A DNA stretch of 64,000 nt from assembly GCF_026151205.1 (NCBI RefSeq), contig NC_087073.1:9314411-9378410 (forward strand), given 5' to 3'. The position numbers were made by a program, and so were the translations under genes. Below the pieces are notes generated by a model. It did not search any database. It was given only the letters and a program-made list of their open reading frames with translations, and had not been told where the DNA came from. The DNA comes from Bolinopsis microptera (lineage: Eukaryota > Ctenophora > Tentaculata > Lobata > Bolinopsidae). This document shows positions 50,045 through 63,340 of the stretch, in pieces. The first letter of the stretch is position 1; each line of letters starts with the position of its first letter.

Positions 50045-53000
50045 CTAAATTACAATTTCTCTGCCAAATTCGTCATTAGTTACAGAATGTTTACGTTTTC
50101 CATCAAGAAAATAGATATCCGAATTGAGCTGGGCATCAGGGATCCTTACTTCGTGAATATCGTACTGAGATCCAGCTTCTATCATCAGCTTACCTGAGAT
50201 TAAATGCTAGTAAGTATCGACCATTGCATGGCGCTTTAAACACTGTAAAAGGAAAACTAAACAATGAAAATATCAGATCTACACACCTCGTCTGTGATCT
50301 ATAGACTTGACGACACAAGGTGAATATTTATTGCTCAGGTAGGAGAGTTTAGCCAGGATTTCTGTGCCCACGGCTACATGGGTTGGGTGGGGAGGCTCGT
50401 CCCGGATAACATCGTTCTTTGCTTTTGACTCGTACGTGGTCGTGAAGAGTCCGGGAACACGTACTTTGAGCGCTCTGTCTGTGCCTGGTAACCAGTTAAG
50501 ATTATCAATACTGCTTTTCTGTCACCATTGCGAATGTTAATTTCAGCACTTACAGATTCTGCGTACGGATACAAAAATAATTAGAGTATGTTTCGTAGTT
50601 CAACGGAGAATTTGCTAATGTGATTTATAGAACCATGATCGGATTCAAAACATCCAACTTATGATGAATTGTTCCGCTAATTAATAACTGCCTTAGCTGG
50701 CAACTGCCATCTTACTATATACAAAGCGAGACGATATATATAGGTATATCCGTACCATTTTACTGACACCACGGCATCAACTTTAACACGACGTTCCGCA
50801 AAAACCGTAAAAGATATAAAACTGAAACTTTTTTAACTTAAATGGGTCAAATGCTTTGATGGCCTTCAAATCAGCATGAAAGAATAAAAAATTGGCCAAG
50901 GAATAAGAGTTTCAGTGCCCAAAATTTGGACCCCCAAGTGGTGTCAAAAGCTCGAATCAAATAGGTAATAATTATTTTAGTCTTTTGAGTCTTGACACCA
51001 TTTAACTATTTTAGGGTTAGACGGGTTCCTCCTAGTAACAAAAAAAGCATTAAGTATGTACATTTTCATCACAACCAACTACGCACCAATGTGATCAATT
51101 ATGTTTCTAGACCAAGTCCCATCGCTGCCTCGGATGAAAACACGATCGCCAGGAAAGATTTGAGGACAAAATCTGTGGTAGTCCATCCATCTAGTATCCT
51201 TCAGTCGGTTCTCTCTGAGCTTCACCCAGATCTGGGTCCGGTATCTTGTCATTGCCATAGACGTCAACTCATCAATCTGAAGCGGTTTTACTGTAACATT
51301 TACTAAATATTAACCAATAGACCGATTTTGGACAAACACCTGGAAATACTTTTGATACACTACTCTCTGCATGTCCTTGTTGTAGTTTTAGAGTATTAGA
51401 AGTTCTGTACGAATACTGACCTGATCCCAATGATGTTGCTGAGTGGTGGCAGTAATACAGATATTGGACCAAACATCCTGGACCACCCTGCTCCACTTAT
51501 CTCCCTTTAACTTGTCACCTATAACTTCAGTTGCATTCATATTAAATCGGTAGAAAGGCATTTTAGATGTTTACCGAAAACAGTTAAGAAACTTTACAAA
51601 TACATACATACAAAGTGACATCTGAAGGCATGCGTCAATTTAGCCGGAACACATAAAGAATTAAGATGATCACTATTCAGTTTTAAGTCACTGATTAACT
51701 ACGATTCACCTGAAACACCATCCCTTGAAACGACAGCTCTGTTCACCTCTGTGATACCGAATACTTGGTCACTCCCACTCACTGATATACTACACATAGG
51801 CTCACTATTCACCAAGCTCCAGGATTGCCCGTACTCGCGGATAGAACTTATCTTCGTTCGAATGTAACAGTTTCCTGAGGGTTTTAAATTGAAGTCTCCT
51901 TTCTTAATAAGAAAATTCGCCCATGATTACATACCTTTTCGACGAGTAATCTGAGTCAAAATTGTTATACATTAAGATAGGAAAAGACAATCTCAACATG
52001 CACAAACCTGTAGAACCAAGGGCCCAAACAGCATACTTCCCCGCGGCTATCTTTACCAGATGATCCCGCTCTGGTTTGACAATGTGCATCCAGCGGTTAC
52101 CGATGGGAACCTGTTCCGATATCCCCATACGGAAGTAGGCGCTACCATCACTACACACCGCCCACAGGTTACAAAAGGCGTCCAGTGATACGTCCACTAA
52201 AGGGTGATCTATATCTACATGTACCTGATTATTTGGAATGATAAGAGGCCCTCTAAAACCTATATCTGTCGACAAACGTGCGAAGTATTAGTTATTGGAA
52301 CTAAACGGATGAAGTAAAGTCTGTGAAAAACTTGAAAAGGATGTCTCGGAAGGTTTTAAAGCATACCCAATCTTCACCCTGAGGTTTGTTAGGAGTAACA
52401 CCGTGTCTGTACAGTAAACTGCCGTTCGTACATAGCGCCCAGGCGACGACAAGCTCGTCCCCACTTTTAAAACAATACGGCTCCAAAGTAATTCGGGCTA
52501 TTTTAACCTGGAGTCAAGAGTAGGGTCGACTTATATTGTCGGTTTATTTATGAAGTATAAAAGCCTGCTCAGAAGATATGTCAGATATAGCTATATCACG
52601 TTTAATTTGAAAGGAAATGTACAAGAACATTTTTCAAAATTTCCAATTTTAATCTGCTAAGAGTCAGTCAAGATCACAACTATAAATACTCAGTACAGAC
52701 ATACCAAGTTGACAGGAATCTTCTTCCACGGGGCAGTGCAGTTCATCTGCGCTAATCTCACGCAATGTCTCTTCCTAGCACCTCGACCTGGATTAGCTGA
52801 GAACGGACTGTGGAAGTTTTTCGCATAATACCAACCATCAGGGTCGCTATCAATTAAATTTTTGACGCTCCAGTCCCCGATCCACCGCCAAGATGAGAGA
52901 GGTAGTCTGTATTGGTTTTGGCTTTCAATAGTGTTTCCCAAGTCATCAACCCAGTTCGATCTATTATCTCGGCCGCTGCAAGGCTGGAACTGGAAGCCGA

Positions 53001-56000
53001 CCAGTTTAAATCTCTCATTCTCTGTGCATTGAAAGTGTCTCTGAACTGAAAAGTTCTCCAAATTTTCGCCCATATGATGACTTCCACCACCATACCCACG
53101 AGTGAAGCAGTAAAGGTTATTATCGGGGGCAACTCCCCAGACTATGCTCCTTGGTCCGGCTGCTATTTGTACAAAGTTACCTTCAATAGGAAGCCAGGCT
53201 CGCTTAGAGTGATTGGTAACACAAGAAGGAGCAGGAGGCGAAAAGTACACAGTTCCATCTCCTGACAAAGCCCAGACAGATTGATTAGGGGGGACATCAG
53301 GAATTTCATGTACCGAACGGACATACTCGTTAACTCGGTCAAACCAGTTGTTGCAGTCAGTGTCTCTTTCAAATGTCAACTGGTAAGATCGCTTGGCTGT
53401 AAAAAGGAGAAGAGTATGTTGCTTCACATTTGGAGATATTCTCTTAATTCCGAACAAGTTTACTAGAGGCACTTGTTCGACCTGTTCTATTGTGGATGTC
53501 TGGTTTATCATTACAGTCGGTTCATATTGGAGCATCCTTCCTCTTCTTCCCAACCTCCGCTGATCGTCCTCGCCCATGTCTAATGAAGCAGCACCAGGGG
53601 TATATATCCTGAACCTTAGGTGACCATGGGGGATGTTTTTTGACAAATAAACAGTGGCGTTTTTAGAAGCGCCGTCCATTTCTATCTTTGCGTTAGATTT
53701 TAGTTTGAAGCCCCCATCGTCCACTAATTCATTGTAATTGTCAAACAGTTTACTCCTGATCTTCATGCTCTGTTCTCTGAGTTTGTCAAGGATGGAATCA
53801 CGTGACTGCTTGATGACTGCAATCTGTACTTTTGAAAGCTCAGCTTGTTTGAGGTTCACATCGTCCCGTTTCACACCGACACCCTGACAACCACCACAGG
53901 ATATCATCTTCCAATAGTGGACACCTGGAGTGGAGGAATGATTGGTAGAAAAAGAAAACAAAACAAAAAGTAAGAATAAAAAATATTCATGTATACATAT
54001 TATGTATAATGTATATGTATATCTTACTATTATCAATAATTCCAAATATACTAATTCACATTAACATCATAAACGCCATCAAACCCACTCCTAAACCTCC
54101 CACACCATATACCTAAGCTACTGGTCAAAGAGTGTTCAGATGGCTCCTCTAAAACATCACTATCGGAGTCATGAAACAAGTCGTCAGGCTCACACAGGTT
54201 CTTACTGTCAACTGACCCTTCATCATAACTGTACCTGATAATTAAGTTAAATTCATTCAAATAGTTTAACTTGTCAAACTTGGGAGGGAATCAAGATTCA
54301 AGAAACAAAAAAGGTTTAGTACAACACCGTTAAAATTCATTGAAATATCTCAGGTCAGCATTTAATTGCTTGATCTCAGAAAAACAAAATTTTTAGACTG
54401 AACAAATATTACAAAGTACAAACCTGTCTGGCTCGTCCATTGCGTACTTAGGTAAATAATTGGGATCAACGGGCAAGGTATACTGGGAGGACATAGACTT
54501 TGCTGTAAGGAAGGAACTGTCTCTTCTGAGAGGACTACTGAATGGCATGCAGGGCGGAAGAGTGGAGTTCAACTCTTGGTCTGAATCTGGATCTGAGTCT
54601 ACCCCCACATCTCCATTCTTAAGCTTCGGATCTGATAGAGATACAAACATTTTCATATCTTAAGATTGGCATACAAATATAACGACTGCTTCCTCTACAC
54701 ATTAGGGGGTTGTTATCACGGTCATTGAAAGCTTGATTCGACTAAACTAATCACACAACGCGTGACTAAGTGCAGCTTCATAGATTCGACCCTAAACTTG
54801 AAACTAACAAAAAAGTATGTCTGGAAAGCCAAAGGGTCTATATTGGGCATAAAGAAAGTATCGTTTCGCCAGAAAGTTTACCTTCAATGAGCTGCCAATT
54901 TTGGCCAGATATCTGAGTAATTGAGACGTCCGTTCTATTAAATATTTTATCCTCATTGTCGAGACCCCAGACCTGTAGAATAGAAAGAGCTTGAACAATT
55001 GCATAAATTGGTGCAATCGTAAATTTCAAGAAACTAACTTTCCATAAGCATTAATTAGTTTTTGAAGAGAACTGTTGAGAAACGTGATTGTCAGTTTTAT
55101 TTATCACTGTATTTTTGGGATGACATAACAGTTTCATATAAAATGTTGAGTCACAAGATCCAAACAAAACATGTACGTAATCAAGTCATGAGGCACAGCG
55201 CGCGGCATAGTGTGCGCGTTGGAGTATGGACTGCAGCGTTTTTTCTACCCAAAATTTGCTGTGACCTGTTCCAAAAATATGAAAGTTTGAGGAAGTGAAA
55301 ATATCTGTCCAACAAAAAACGGTGGTGCAAATTTGTGGAGCAACTCTGCTGGGTTTAGCGTTTTTAAGGAAAGTAGAAACAATGAAATGTACGCATAGAA
55401 CAATTCGTTATAATAATAACAAATGCTAAATTATTCAGTATTTATTCTACATGTTAAAAAGTTCATTACATAACATATTATTATATTATTGTAATATTTT
55501 ATGATGTAAAGCAATAATCAGGCCCTATCTTAATTTAATGTTTGGAACACGGGCTGAGGATAAGAAAGATAAGAAAAGGGGAGGTCAGTCTAGAACTGGA
55601 CTTATTTTATATTGCTTGAAACAATGTATTAACTAAACTCAGCTCTCATCAGTTAATTACAAAATGGGTGAGGTCCAAAATTTCGACAAAAATCAGTGAG
55701 TTTGGCCAAGTTACACGAGCTCAATAATTTATAAGTTATAATTTTTTTAAATACAAAATTCTAAATATTATAACTACCTGATTTTCGGGGCCACAAGACA
55801 GAGATTTAAAGTTGATGATATTATCTGGCTCCATAACCATGTGGACCCACTTAGATGTGGAGCGGGTGTCGTGTCTATCTGTCAGCAACAGAGTGTTGTG
55901 CACGTATAGATCTGCTCCTTTGTGGAAAAACACCTGCCAAGGTAATGATGCGATCAGTTTGAGGATATTTTGAGGGTATTTTGAGGGTATTTTGGAGGTA

Positions 56001-59000
56001 TTTCGAAGGTATTTTGGTGCTGGCAAGTGAGTTAGTAGGATACCGACATTTAATACATATTATAATCATTTTAATAAATACAATATTCTAAGAGGTGAGG
56101 AATTGGAATTATCTAATTTAATACATTATTCTGAGAGGTACTGGCATATTGTACAACATACACAGTACACACATGGTACATTATCTTGAACTGTGCACTC
56201 ACACACGCAATTAAGTGTCAAATTACAACTCTAAAAAGGGTGCTTAATTTGTGTCCTGTAAAGGACAACGTATATTGTTATATTCTGGGAATAAAGTATG
56301 AGATCATATAAATGTGAACCCGAAAGTGAGTTCAGATAAGAGGTTGGCAGTTACCCTTCCTTTGCAGTCTATCATCCAGACACTGTCAGCTGACACTGTC
56401 AGAGCTGTGGGGTAAATATCTTGCATTCCGGGGATTGAGATTGAAATTTCCAGCCATTCAGTCCCTGAGGAAGGGGTGGAAACTTCTAAAACACAATGTA
56501 TGGAAAAGTTTAATAATTACACGAACATGACAAGATACTTCATTAATGTCAGCTAATTTTATACTTCCCGTTGACTACGGGGGCAAATAGGTACAATGCC
56601 GACCGGATGTTACGCTGTTACGCTAACATACCTCTAATAGCCGGTCAGTATTGTACCTATTTGCCGACTACAGGTCAAGGGAGCACTTAGCATTTCAAAA
56701 CGGAGGATAAGAGGATTGCATAAAAGTTTCATTGATTTTTTATTATACTTATAATTCTATATTACATAATGCTCAAGATCGCTAATTATATCCGATTGAA
56801 CTCCCTTTACCTGTTAGATTGTCACTATCAATGCCCGCTCTAGTGATAAGTTCCCCTTGAGTTGTAATACCCCACAGTTGACCTCGAGGCCCTACACTTA
56901 GCTTTGCGAGACTGAAATCTGGCTGGCAAACCTCCTTCCATCTGAATAAAGTTTCAAGCTTAAACGATTTAAATTAAGTAGGTGATAAGGGGTCATGCCA
57001 ATATGCTTTAAATGTTTTATTTAATTTTATGGTTCCAAAGATAAGGAATGTTTAGCAAACAATGTTTACCTGTGTTCGGTATCGAAAGCTTTATTTAGAG
57101 ATGGCCCATGGCTCTAATTACAGGTCCCAATTCGCAAGATAATTAAATACTTTTAAACCGAAACTTAAGATAACAAATCTCAGCTTTTTCACGAACAGTC
57201 AACAGGCGTGACTTCATTAACCATTTAGGCATTTATCATTGGGAGCTAATCTTTCACATCAGGTATTAGCAATGCCCACATGCTGTTATGCAACTTTTTA
57301 GATGATTTGTATGAAGATTGAAGTGCAACTTAAAGTCAAACGAAAGTGCAACAATTTAAATCTCCGAAATGTGTGTATATTTCATAACAAAATGGTGGGG
57401 GACCTTGACGCATCTCACGTATTTATCTCATAATTGAACCCATGAGTAATTAGAGGCCTAGATGTAACAGAGACGATAGATATTCATTTAGCAAGGTGGT
57501 GCTACTACAATTCAGAACGCAGTACGTACAGCGTACTCGATTAAGTGTGTCCCATATCTGCCGAATTGTCCGGTATACAGGGCGGTCATTCTCATTATAT
57601 TTATGTACATTATTACTCTGGGCCACCCTGTATACTTTGATTTCGATCCTGGACTTATCTGGTGAGTTTCTCCCTAAACCAAAATCAAAACCAAAAACGT
57701 ACTCGATAATGTAACCAATTTGAAATAGCATTATTATTGATTAAGTAATTAATTAATTAAGTGATTAAGTATGAACCTCACCTGTCTCCCTCAGGGTTTA
57801 TATTACTGATGTTTGTTCTGAAGTAAACTTTACACTCCTTTGATACACCCCACACGCATATAGGCCAGTTTTCACTTCCTGTACGATAATGGAATTAAAA
57901 AACGGTAGATATAACTTATAGGCTGAGCAGGGATAATAAAAGTAAGTAATCTTTGAATTGAATTAGTAAATTGTAATTCAGAGCCCAGTTTCTCTGAATT
58001 AGTCTAGTAAACAACAAGAGTAAATTAGACAGAATACTTGATTCTTCTAGAATAACAAAACAATCTTTACCCGTTAACATAGTGCCTCCAGCAGCAACGT
58101 CCATAAATTTGATTTCTTCATCAGCTGTGATCTTAGCGAAGTTACCCATCTTGTTATACCTAAGAATTTGTTTAATGTGGTGAAAACTAACACAGTTCCA
58201 TTGAGAAAGTAAAAGTGGTGGGCAAGAGAAAGAGCAGAGAATATAGACAGTGCTGTTAAGAAAGTAAGAAAAGCTGTATTACAAATGAATGTAACTACTC
58301 ACGTGTAGTATTTTGCGAGACGTTTTCGTCTGACGACTTTTGTTTGAGTTTCTTGATTTGAGAATACTGAGTTGAAACCTGACGCATACTGCCATCCATC
58401 ACGGTCAGTGGGGACTCCATCTATATTTCTATCTATCCTCCTGTCGAGAGGAAATAAATTTGTAAATTTACTGTAAGGAAAAACTTGAAGTATCATTAAG
58501 CATGTAACAGCAATGTATATTGTCTGTATTGCTTATAGTTAATCTAAAGTTACTTATAGTTATGGTTATGATGTCTATTGTCTAGTAGTATGTACTGTTA
58601 CGTAACCAACAATGGCCATGCAAAAAGCTAACCGTGATTATAATCTCATTGTATCAACATACAATATTAACGTACAAAATAATGTACAGGCTAGTATGAT
58701 AAAAGAAACATAACCTACCACATAACCTATATAATATGTATAACCTACCATACACTGTCAGCAGTCCAGTGATGAGACAAGTTCCTCTTTGGAGATTCAT
58801 CATCCCTTTCAACTGTTTTCCAGCCACGTCCTAAAAACCAGCGCTCAAAGCGGAACTTATAATCCTGACAAACAATTCAATGATAGAATACTTCTGCATG
58901 CATGATGATTAATAAGTGAACAGCCTAAGTATTTCGATACAAATTAATTCCTGAAATCCTGATCGGACAATCGATAATTGGTCAATAGCGACATTGTTGA

Positions 59001-59625
59001 CTGTAGTCAGATAAAAATTGATCTACCAATACTGCGACAAAGAATATTTTATTTCGATAAGCCGACCGTTTTTAATTAACAGATTAAAGAATAACGAATT
59101 GTTTTAAGTGAGTCACGATTTAAATAGAATGCACATTTAACAAACCTGGAATCGTATAGGAATGTCACATTCCTTTACAAAGAGGTACACATGGTATTCA
59201 AAGTCAACAGCCCAAACACAGGTCGAAGCAGCATCAAGCATATTGAAGGAGACCCCCGCTTGAATAGGAACCTGCCTCCAACATTCCTGAAAAAAAAGAG
59301 AAGATACATATTATGAGAGAAGACAAATATTTTTTTAACTTTGAAACCTATTTTGCCATCACATCATTATTCATAAGTCAACGATTTAGTGTCAGAATAA
59401 TCCTTTTTATGACAGAAATTTTATATTTAAATTTTAGTTCAGGCATATCTAAAATGAAAGACAATGTGGCAGAATACAATCTTAGTTGAAATTCTTATGA
59501 CTGATTGATTTCTGTTGAACATTCTTACTAACATGGTTGTTCTTCTTGCAATTGTAAGAGAATCCCTTGCATCTCCAAGGAAGGGACCCACTATCAAGTG
59601 CCCATATATCTTGTCCAAGAATCAT
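50045..59625 (-). CDS. TECPR1: Tectonin beta-propeller (TECPR1-like) protein with C-terminal extension
   Basis: Twenty exons, about 1316 aa: 59625-59533 (least sure), 59286-59146, 58864-58749, 58470-58303, 58159-58071, 57878-57782, 56941-56811, 56485-56355, 55933-55778, 54972-54882, 54631-54424, 54234-54113, 53924-52705, 52507-52367, 52224-52008, 51874-51710, 51518-about 51417, about 51302-51087, 50484-50287, 50193-50045. Phases agree except for ambiguous splice sites between exons 17 and 18. Order matches TECPR1: tectonin repeats (VWAV..G.VYF), first dysferlin domain (WFLGRGWKTVE, GWQYASGFNSVF), more repeats, acidic linker, coiled helix, PH-like region, second dysferlin domain (WRWIGDWSV, DGWYYAKNF, RKRHCVRL), final tectonin repeats. 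TECPR1 links ATG5-ATG12 autophagosomes to lysosomes (family knowledge). About 190 further residues follow the usual end. Confidence 0.88.
50709..51037 (+). repeat. CTTACTATAT dispersed repeat, copy 2
   Basis: Second copy of 42183-42540, inserted in the TECPR1-like intron between exons 18 and 19 (51086-50485), antisense to the gene. Confidence 0.85.
55958..56022. repeat. Short tandem repeat beside a TECPR1-like exon
   Basis: About five imperfect copies of GAGGGTATTTT starting some 25 nt from the acceptor of exon 9. Confidence 0.8.
56582..56665. mobile_element. 84-bp palindromic MITE
   Basis: GGCAAATAGGTACAAT plus GCCGACCGG and its near-exact inverse (23 of 25 bp) are separated by 34 bp. They are flanked by GACTACGGG and GACTACAGG, a probable 9-bp target duplication. 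It lies in the TECPR1-like intron between exons 7 and 8. Confidence 0.75.
57573..57635. mobile_element. 63-bp TACAGGG hairpin element
   Basis: GTATACAGGGCGGTC and inverse GGCCACCCTGTATAC bound a short spacer. TA at both ends fits a mariner-like target duplication. A lone GGGCCACCCTGTATA half-site lies at about 42668. Confidence 0.65.
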
Positions 59626-60379
59626 TTTTCATTGCTATATCCAGTTCATTATAAATTCCTTGCAACAGTGACAAAATTATTTTCAAAGTGACTTTTCTAT
59701 TCCAAATTCAAATTTGTTAGGTAGACTCCATTTTGAACTATACTGATTCCTTTTCATATTACAAAGGACGAACCATCAAAAAAATATGTGGTTGTACAAA
59801 GTACAAAAACCCCTTGAGTCACTCAAGGGGAGCTAAACCCACTCACGCTGAATCACCCTACCCACAAGCTGCCTCAGCAACTTGTAGATATTGTTTTGTC
59901 TCCGTTACCATCTGTATTCTATCTATAAACCAAGAATAACATCAGAATTCATTCGATTCTTGTCAATAAATGTACAAAGATAACCACCAAATAAAGCATC
60001 TTACTGGTAATTCTGTAATATAGATTCCCATCAGACAAGATAAAGTTTTTTTTGTGAAACAAGTGAATGAAGACTCCTCATTACTCATTAGAGTAAAAGT
60101 AATGCACAGCCCTTTTTCTGACCTAGTACTCTCAAAATTCTCTTTCGCAGAATTCTCTTTCTCTCGGCAGTGAAAGTCAGCACAGCAATGATTCTCATGA
60201 AAATCAATTGTGTCACTTCCAACAAAGGGACTAAGGTTCTCGACATTCAAGGCAACCTATTTGCAATAGGAACACTCGAGATACTAATTGAAGTAGCTCA
60301 AAATGGTGAATTCACTTGAAACTCACTCTAAGTGGCCAAGAAACCATTTGGGACACTTCATGATAGAAAACTTGTACAG

Positions 60380-61050
60380 CAGGGTGTCAGAATTATTGGC
60401 GTGTTTGAAATTTTATTTGTATTTTATGATGAAATCAATATTTTTCGACGGGTCATAACTTTACTTCTGAATATCGGAATTACAAAATTCAAAAACTGGT
60501 CTGTAAACAATCGTCTGAAATTTTTCTTAATTTCAGAATTTTTGTGTTGATGTACCTCAAAAACCATAATTTAGGCCGTTATTTAAAGGGTCGATTCCAT
60601 ACTTGGTTAGATTTACGAAGGAGTAAGGGATTTATGTGTAATTTTTTTCGGTGATTTTTTTCTGAAATTATTCTTTAGACTAAAGTGCACAGCTCTTCAG
60701 GCGATAGCGAAACATATAGAAAACTTTAGATTTTATAAAAGCTCTCTTTCTCCTCTAACTGACGCAATAAAATATAGTCAGGCGGACTCATCCCGGAATT
60801 CAGGGGAAGCAGCCAAAGGCTTCAAGTCCAATAATCCAAATTTTTCTCTTTCGTCGTGATTATCGACGAAATTTAACTTCTTTCGGACTTCGTTTTTAGA
60901 CTGAACTGTAGTATGAAGGATTATTTCTCGAATGATCAAGACTCCATAGGAAACTGACCCTCAGAAGTCAAGTAATGATCGTTTCTAAAAGCTTGGGTGA
61001 GCTAAAATTTTACGCCAAATTGTCTAAGCGCCAATAATTATGACACCCTG
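60380..61050. mobile_element. hAT-like MITE with CAGGGTGTCA ends
   Basis: 671 bp. Terminal inverted repeats start CAGGGTGTCA(G/T)AATTATTGG, 22 bp with one mismatch. The 8-bp flanks TTGTACAG and CTGTACAC agree at 6 positions. No transposase frame. Confidence 0.75.
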
Positions 61051-61057
61051 CTGTACA

Positions 61058-61136
61058 CAGTGGCGTAACGAAGGGCACCGACGACCCTGCCGGGCGCTTT
61101 TCGAGCGGGGTGCCAACAGGCAACGTTACGCCACTG
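61058..61136. mobile_element. 79-bp MITE with CAGTGGCGTAACG ends
   Basis: Perfect 13-bp inverted ends CAGTGGCGTAACG / CGTTACGCCACTG. Flanking 8-mers GCTGTACA and CTTGTACA agree at 6 positions. Confidence 0.75.
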
Positions 61137-62150
61137 CTTGTACATCCGAAACATCAGCAGTGAAAATCCGTTCACAGAATTAAAGATGAGCACTGTAATT
61201 ATGTTTTATGAATGAACAAAACTTCTCTTAATCAACGCACAATCAAAAATAAATAGGATCGACTGATACAATACTTAATTGAAAATTAAAAGTTATTATT
61301 GTTGAATCAGTGATGATTGTATCAGCGCTCGATTCTTTGCATATCTATTTTAGGGCCATTTGCGCCTTCAACAATCATTCTTTGCGCGGCGCGGACTTTA
61401 CAGCAAAATAAGTAACATGAAGTTTTTTTACTAATACAAGTTTTTTTAAACTTTTTAAATAAAAAAATTACTTTTTATTTGATTGTATAAAATTATAAAT
61501 AGTTTAAGATATTTTATAAGCAAAAAAATTGTTTTTGAATCTTTCACTATATATTCAATGCCTGTGCTATTGCGCCGCGCAATATTTGACTTTGTACGCT
61601 TTACCAAATAAAATATGGAATCGAGCGCTACTATTTCATTCGATTGTGCTACAACCATCAATTTGTCAAGTTTGCTATTTCGGCATCCGTCACCTCGATG
61701 TGATCACAATAGACAGTTGCAGTGGTCACCTACTTTTCGTGGACGCTATAGATGTAATTTGACTTGGTTGCTTGTGGTGGTTTGCTATTTTATTTAATTG
61801 CCCTCTCCATCTTTCGGCGAATGTCGTGATTTTTTAGAATTAGAATAAAGAATATTCAAACAATATACACATAATATAGCAATGGCCAATTGGCTGACTA
61901 TAAGGTCATGGCCTGAACAAACAATTTTTTTTAAAATAGTCAAGTGATGCTAAAGCAGAGCACAAATGTGTAATAAGTTAATAGATTAAAAAACTGATTC
62001 ATGTGATGCATTCGCAGAGCACAGATAAAAAAAACTGATTCAATGATTAAAATTATAGCTGTGAGTGTCAATAAATTACTGTGTCGTAAAAAAAGGAACG
62101 ATGTACACGTGATCTGAGATACCAATATCTCAATATCAAAAGGATAGTGT
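61137..62150. other. Gene-free stretch
   Basis: No coding exon is supported. The retroelement tail repeat (CAATATACACATAATATAGC) lies at about 61852-61900. Confidence 0.5.
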
Positions 62151-62390
62151 CTAGAAACATTCATAGTCCATGGTGGCAGGTATCAAGTTAAACGAAGTTA
62201 CACTGACTGGCAATGTATACGATTGCCGTCTCCCTCTCTCACCCCTGACCGCTATCAGGGTGCTCCTGAGGATTGAGAATCTAATCCTGGTGCGCATGTA
62301 ACACATAATAGCCGCATAGTCTTCTCCTCTCTTCTGGGATAGTTTACAAAATGTCGTGATTTTGTATTTATATAAGCAAGTCACTCATCC
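62151..62390 (-). pseudogene. Retroelement C-terminal fragment 1
   Basis: The minus-strand frame contains LSQKRGEDYAAIMCYMRTRI followed by RFSILRSTLIAVRGERG. This resembles the 'yS..m.wiR.rl.F.iLRs....RG.R' C-terminal motif seen next to AFFDVRVF-type sequences in invertebrate retroelements. No upstream part is present. Confidence 0.55.
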
Positions 62391-62643
62391 TAAAGCTTCG
62401 CAAATTTAATTTGTTTTCGTACTTTGCGATATATTACACTGTCCAATATTCGATATAGTTCCAATGGTTATGGTTTTTAGCGAGGTTGCTGGTTGTCTCG
62501 AAAGATTATTTATCATTTCAGTCTAAGGGAGTAAATGGTCATCCTAACTAAAAATTATTCAAACAATATACACATAATATAGCAATGACCCTATATAAAA
62601 TCTTCCCTTTAAGAATTAAAAAAGTTTCCTTAACAATCAAAAA

Positions 62644-62880
62644 TTACCCTTGGCCTTGTGGCTCCAAGTTAAGATCTAGACTGTTTTTATCAACAATGTT
62701 TTTTCTCGCACCTCTGTCTCCACGGAGAGAAATCACTGTTGTTCTTAGGATTTCAAAGCGAAGGCGCTTTCTAATGTATCCTACAGCATCCGAGTACCTC
62801 TGGCCAGTGTGGTACTCCATCTTACTGGCCAGCTTCTTAACCAGTCTTTCAGCTTCACCACCCATTCCACCAGAAGACTA
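62644..62880 (-). pseudogene. Retroelement C-terminal fragment 2
   Basis: The minus-strand frame reads [20 protein letters not shown], then RYSDAVGYIRKRLRFEILRT and TVISLRGDRGARK. It is a paralogue of fragment 1 and is followed downstream by the same tail repeat (62555-62605). Confidence 0.6.
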
Positions 62881-63340
62881 AAGGTGTGAAGCTTCCTTTC
62901 TCCACTTCAAGAACCCTTGCGTTGTAACATCGCTTTTTCTCATTTTCATGGGAAATCCTAATTCCTAAATGCTGTCTTAACCAGTATGTCTTCACTTCAT
63001 ACCGTTCAGTAGTCTTGTAGGTTATGTTAAACTGATATCATAGCCTGTGTTATCATCAGCGTGGAAAGATGTAACAAATATAAGAATTACATCCTTTTCG
63101 ACGGTTTCCATTCAGTGATACAAGTAACCCGATGGTTCCTGGCGGGCAATGCTACAAATTGAAATCTCTAACAGCGATTTTTTAAAAAGGTCTTCATGGA
63201 CGTAACATTATCACGGTTCCTAGTAATCTATTTTTCATAGCTGTTTAAATCCATTTCGTGTACGCTGAGATTTTCTTGCCTCTAAACAACCTGATCCAAT
63301 GACTTACAATTTACTAGTGAGATTTTGATGGAGTTGGTAG
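62881..63340. other. Upstream region of the last gene
   Basis: No exon or repeat was recognised; this presumably contains the promoter or 5' UTR of the plus-strand gene starting at 63341. Confidence 0.4.

Noticed and set aside
50374-50574. Minus-strand 66-codon ORF
   Set aside because: Wrong frame over TECPR1-like exon 19; the frame in phase with exons 18 and 20 is coherent.
59963-60250. Minus-strand 95-codon ORF upstream of the TECPR1-like gene
   Set aside because: No tectonin motif and no splice link to exon 2; the candidate at 59625-59533 fits better.
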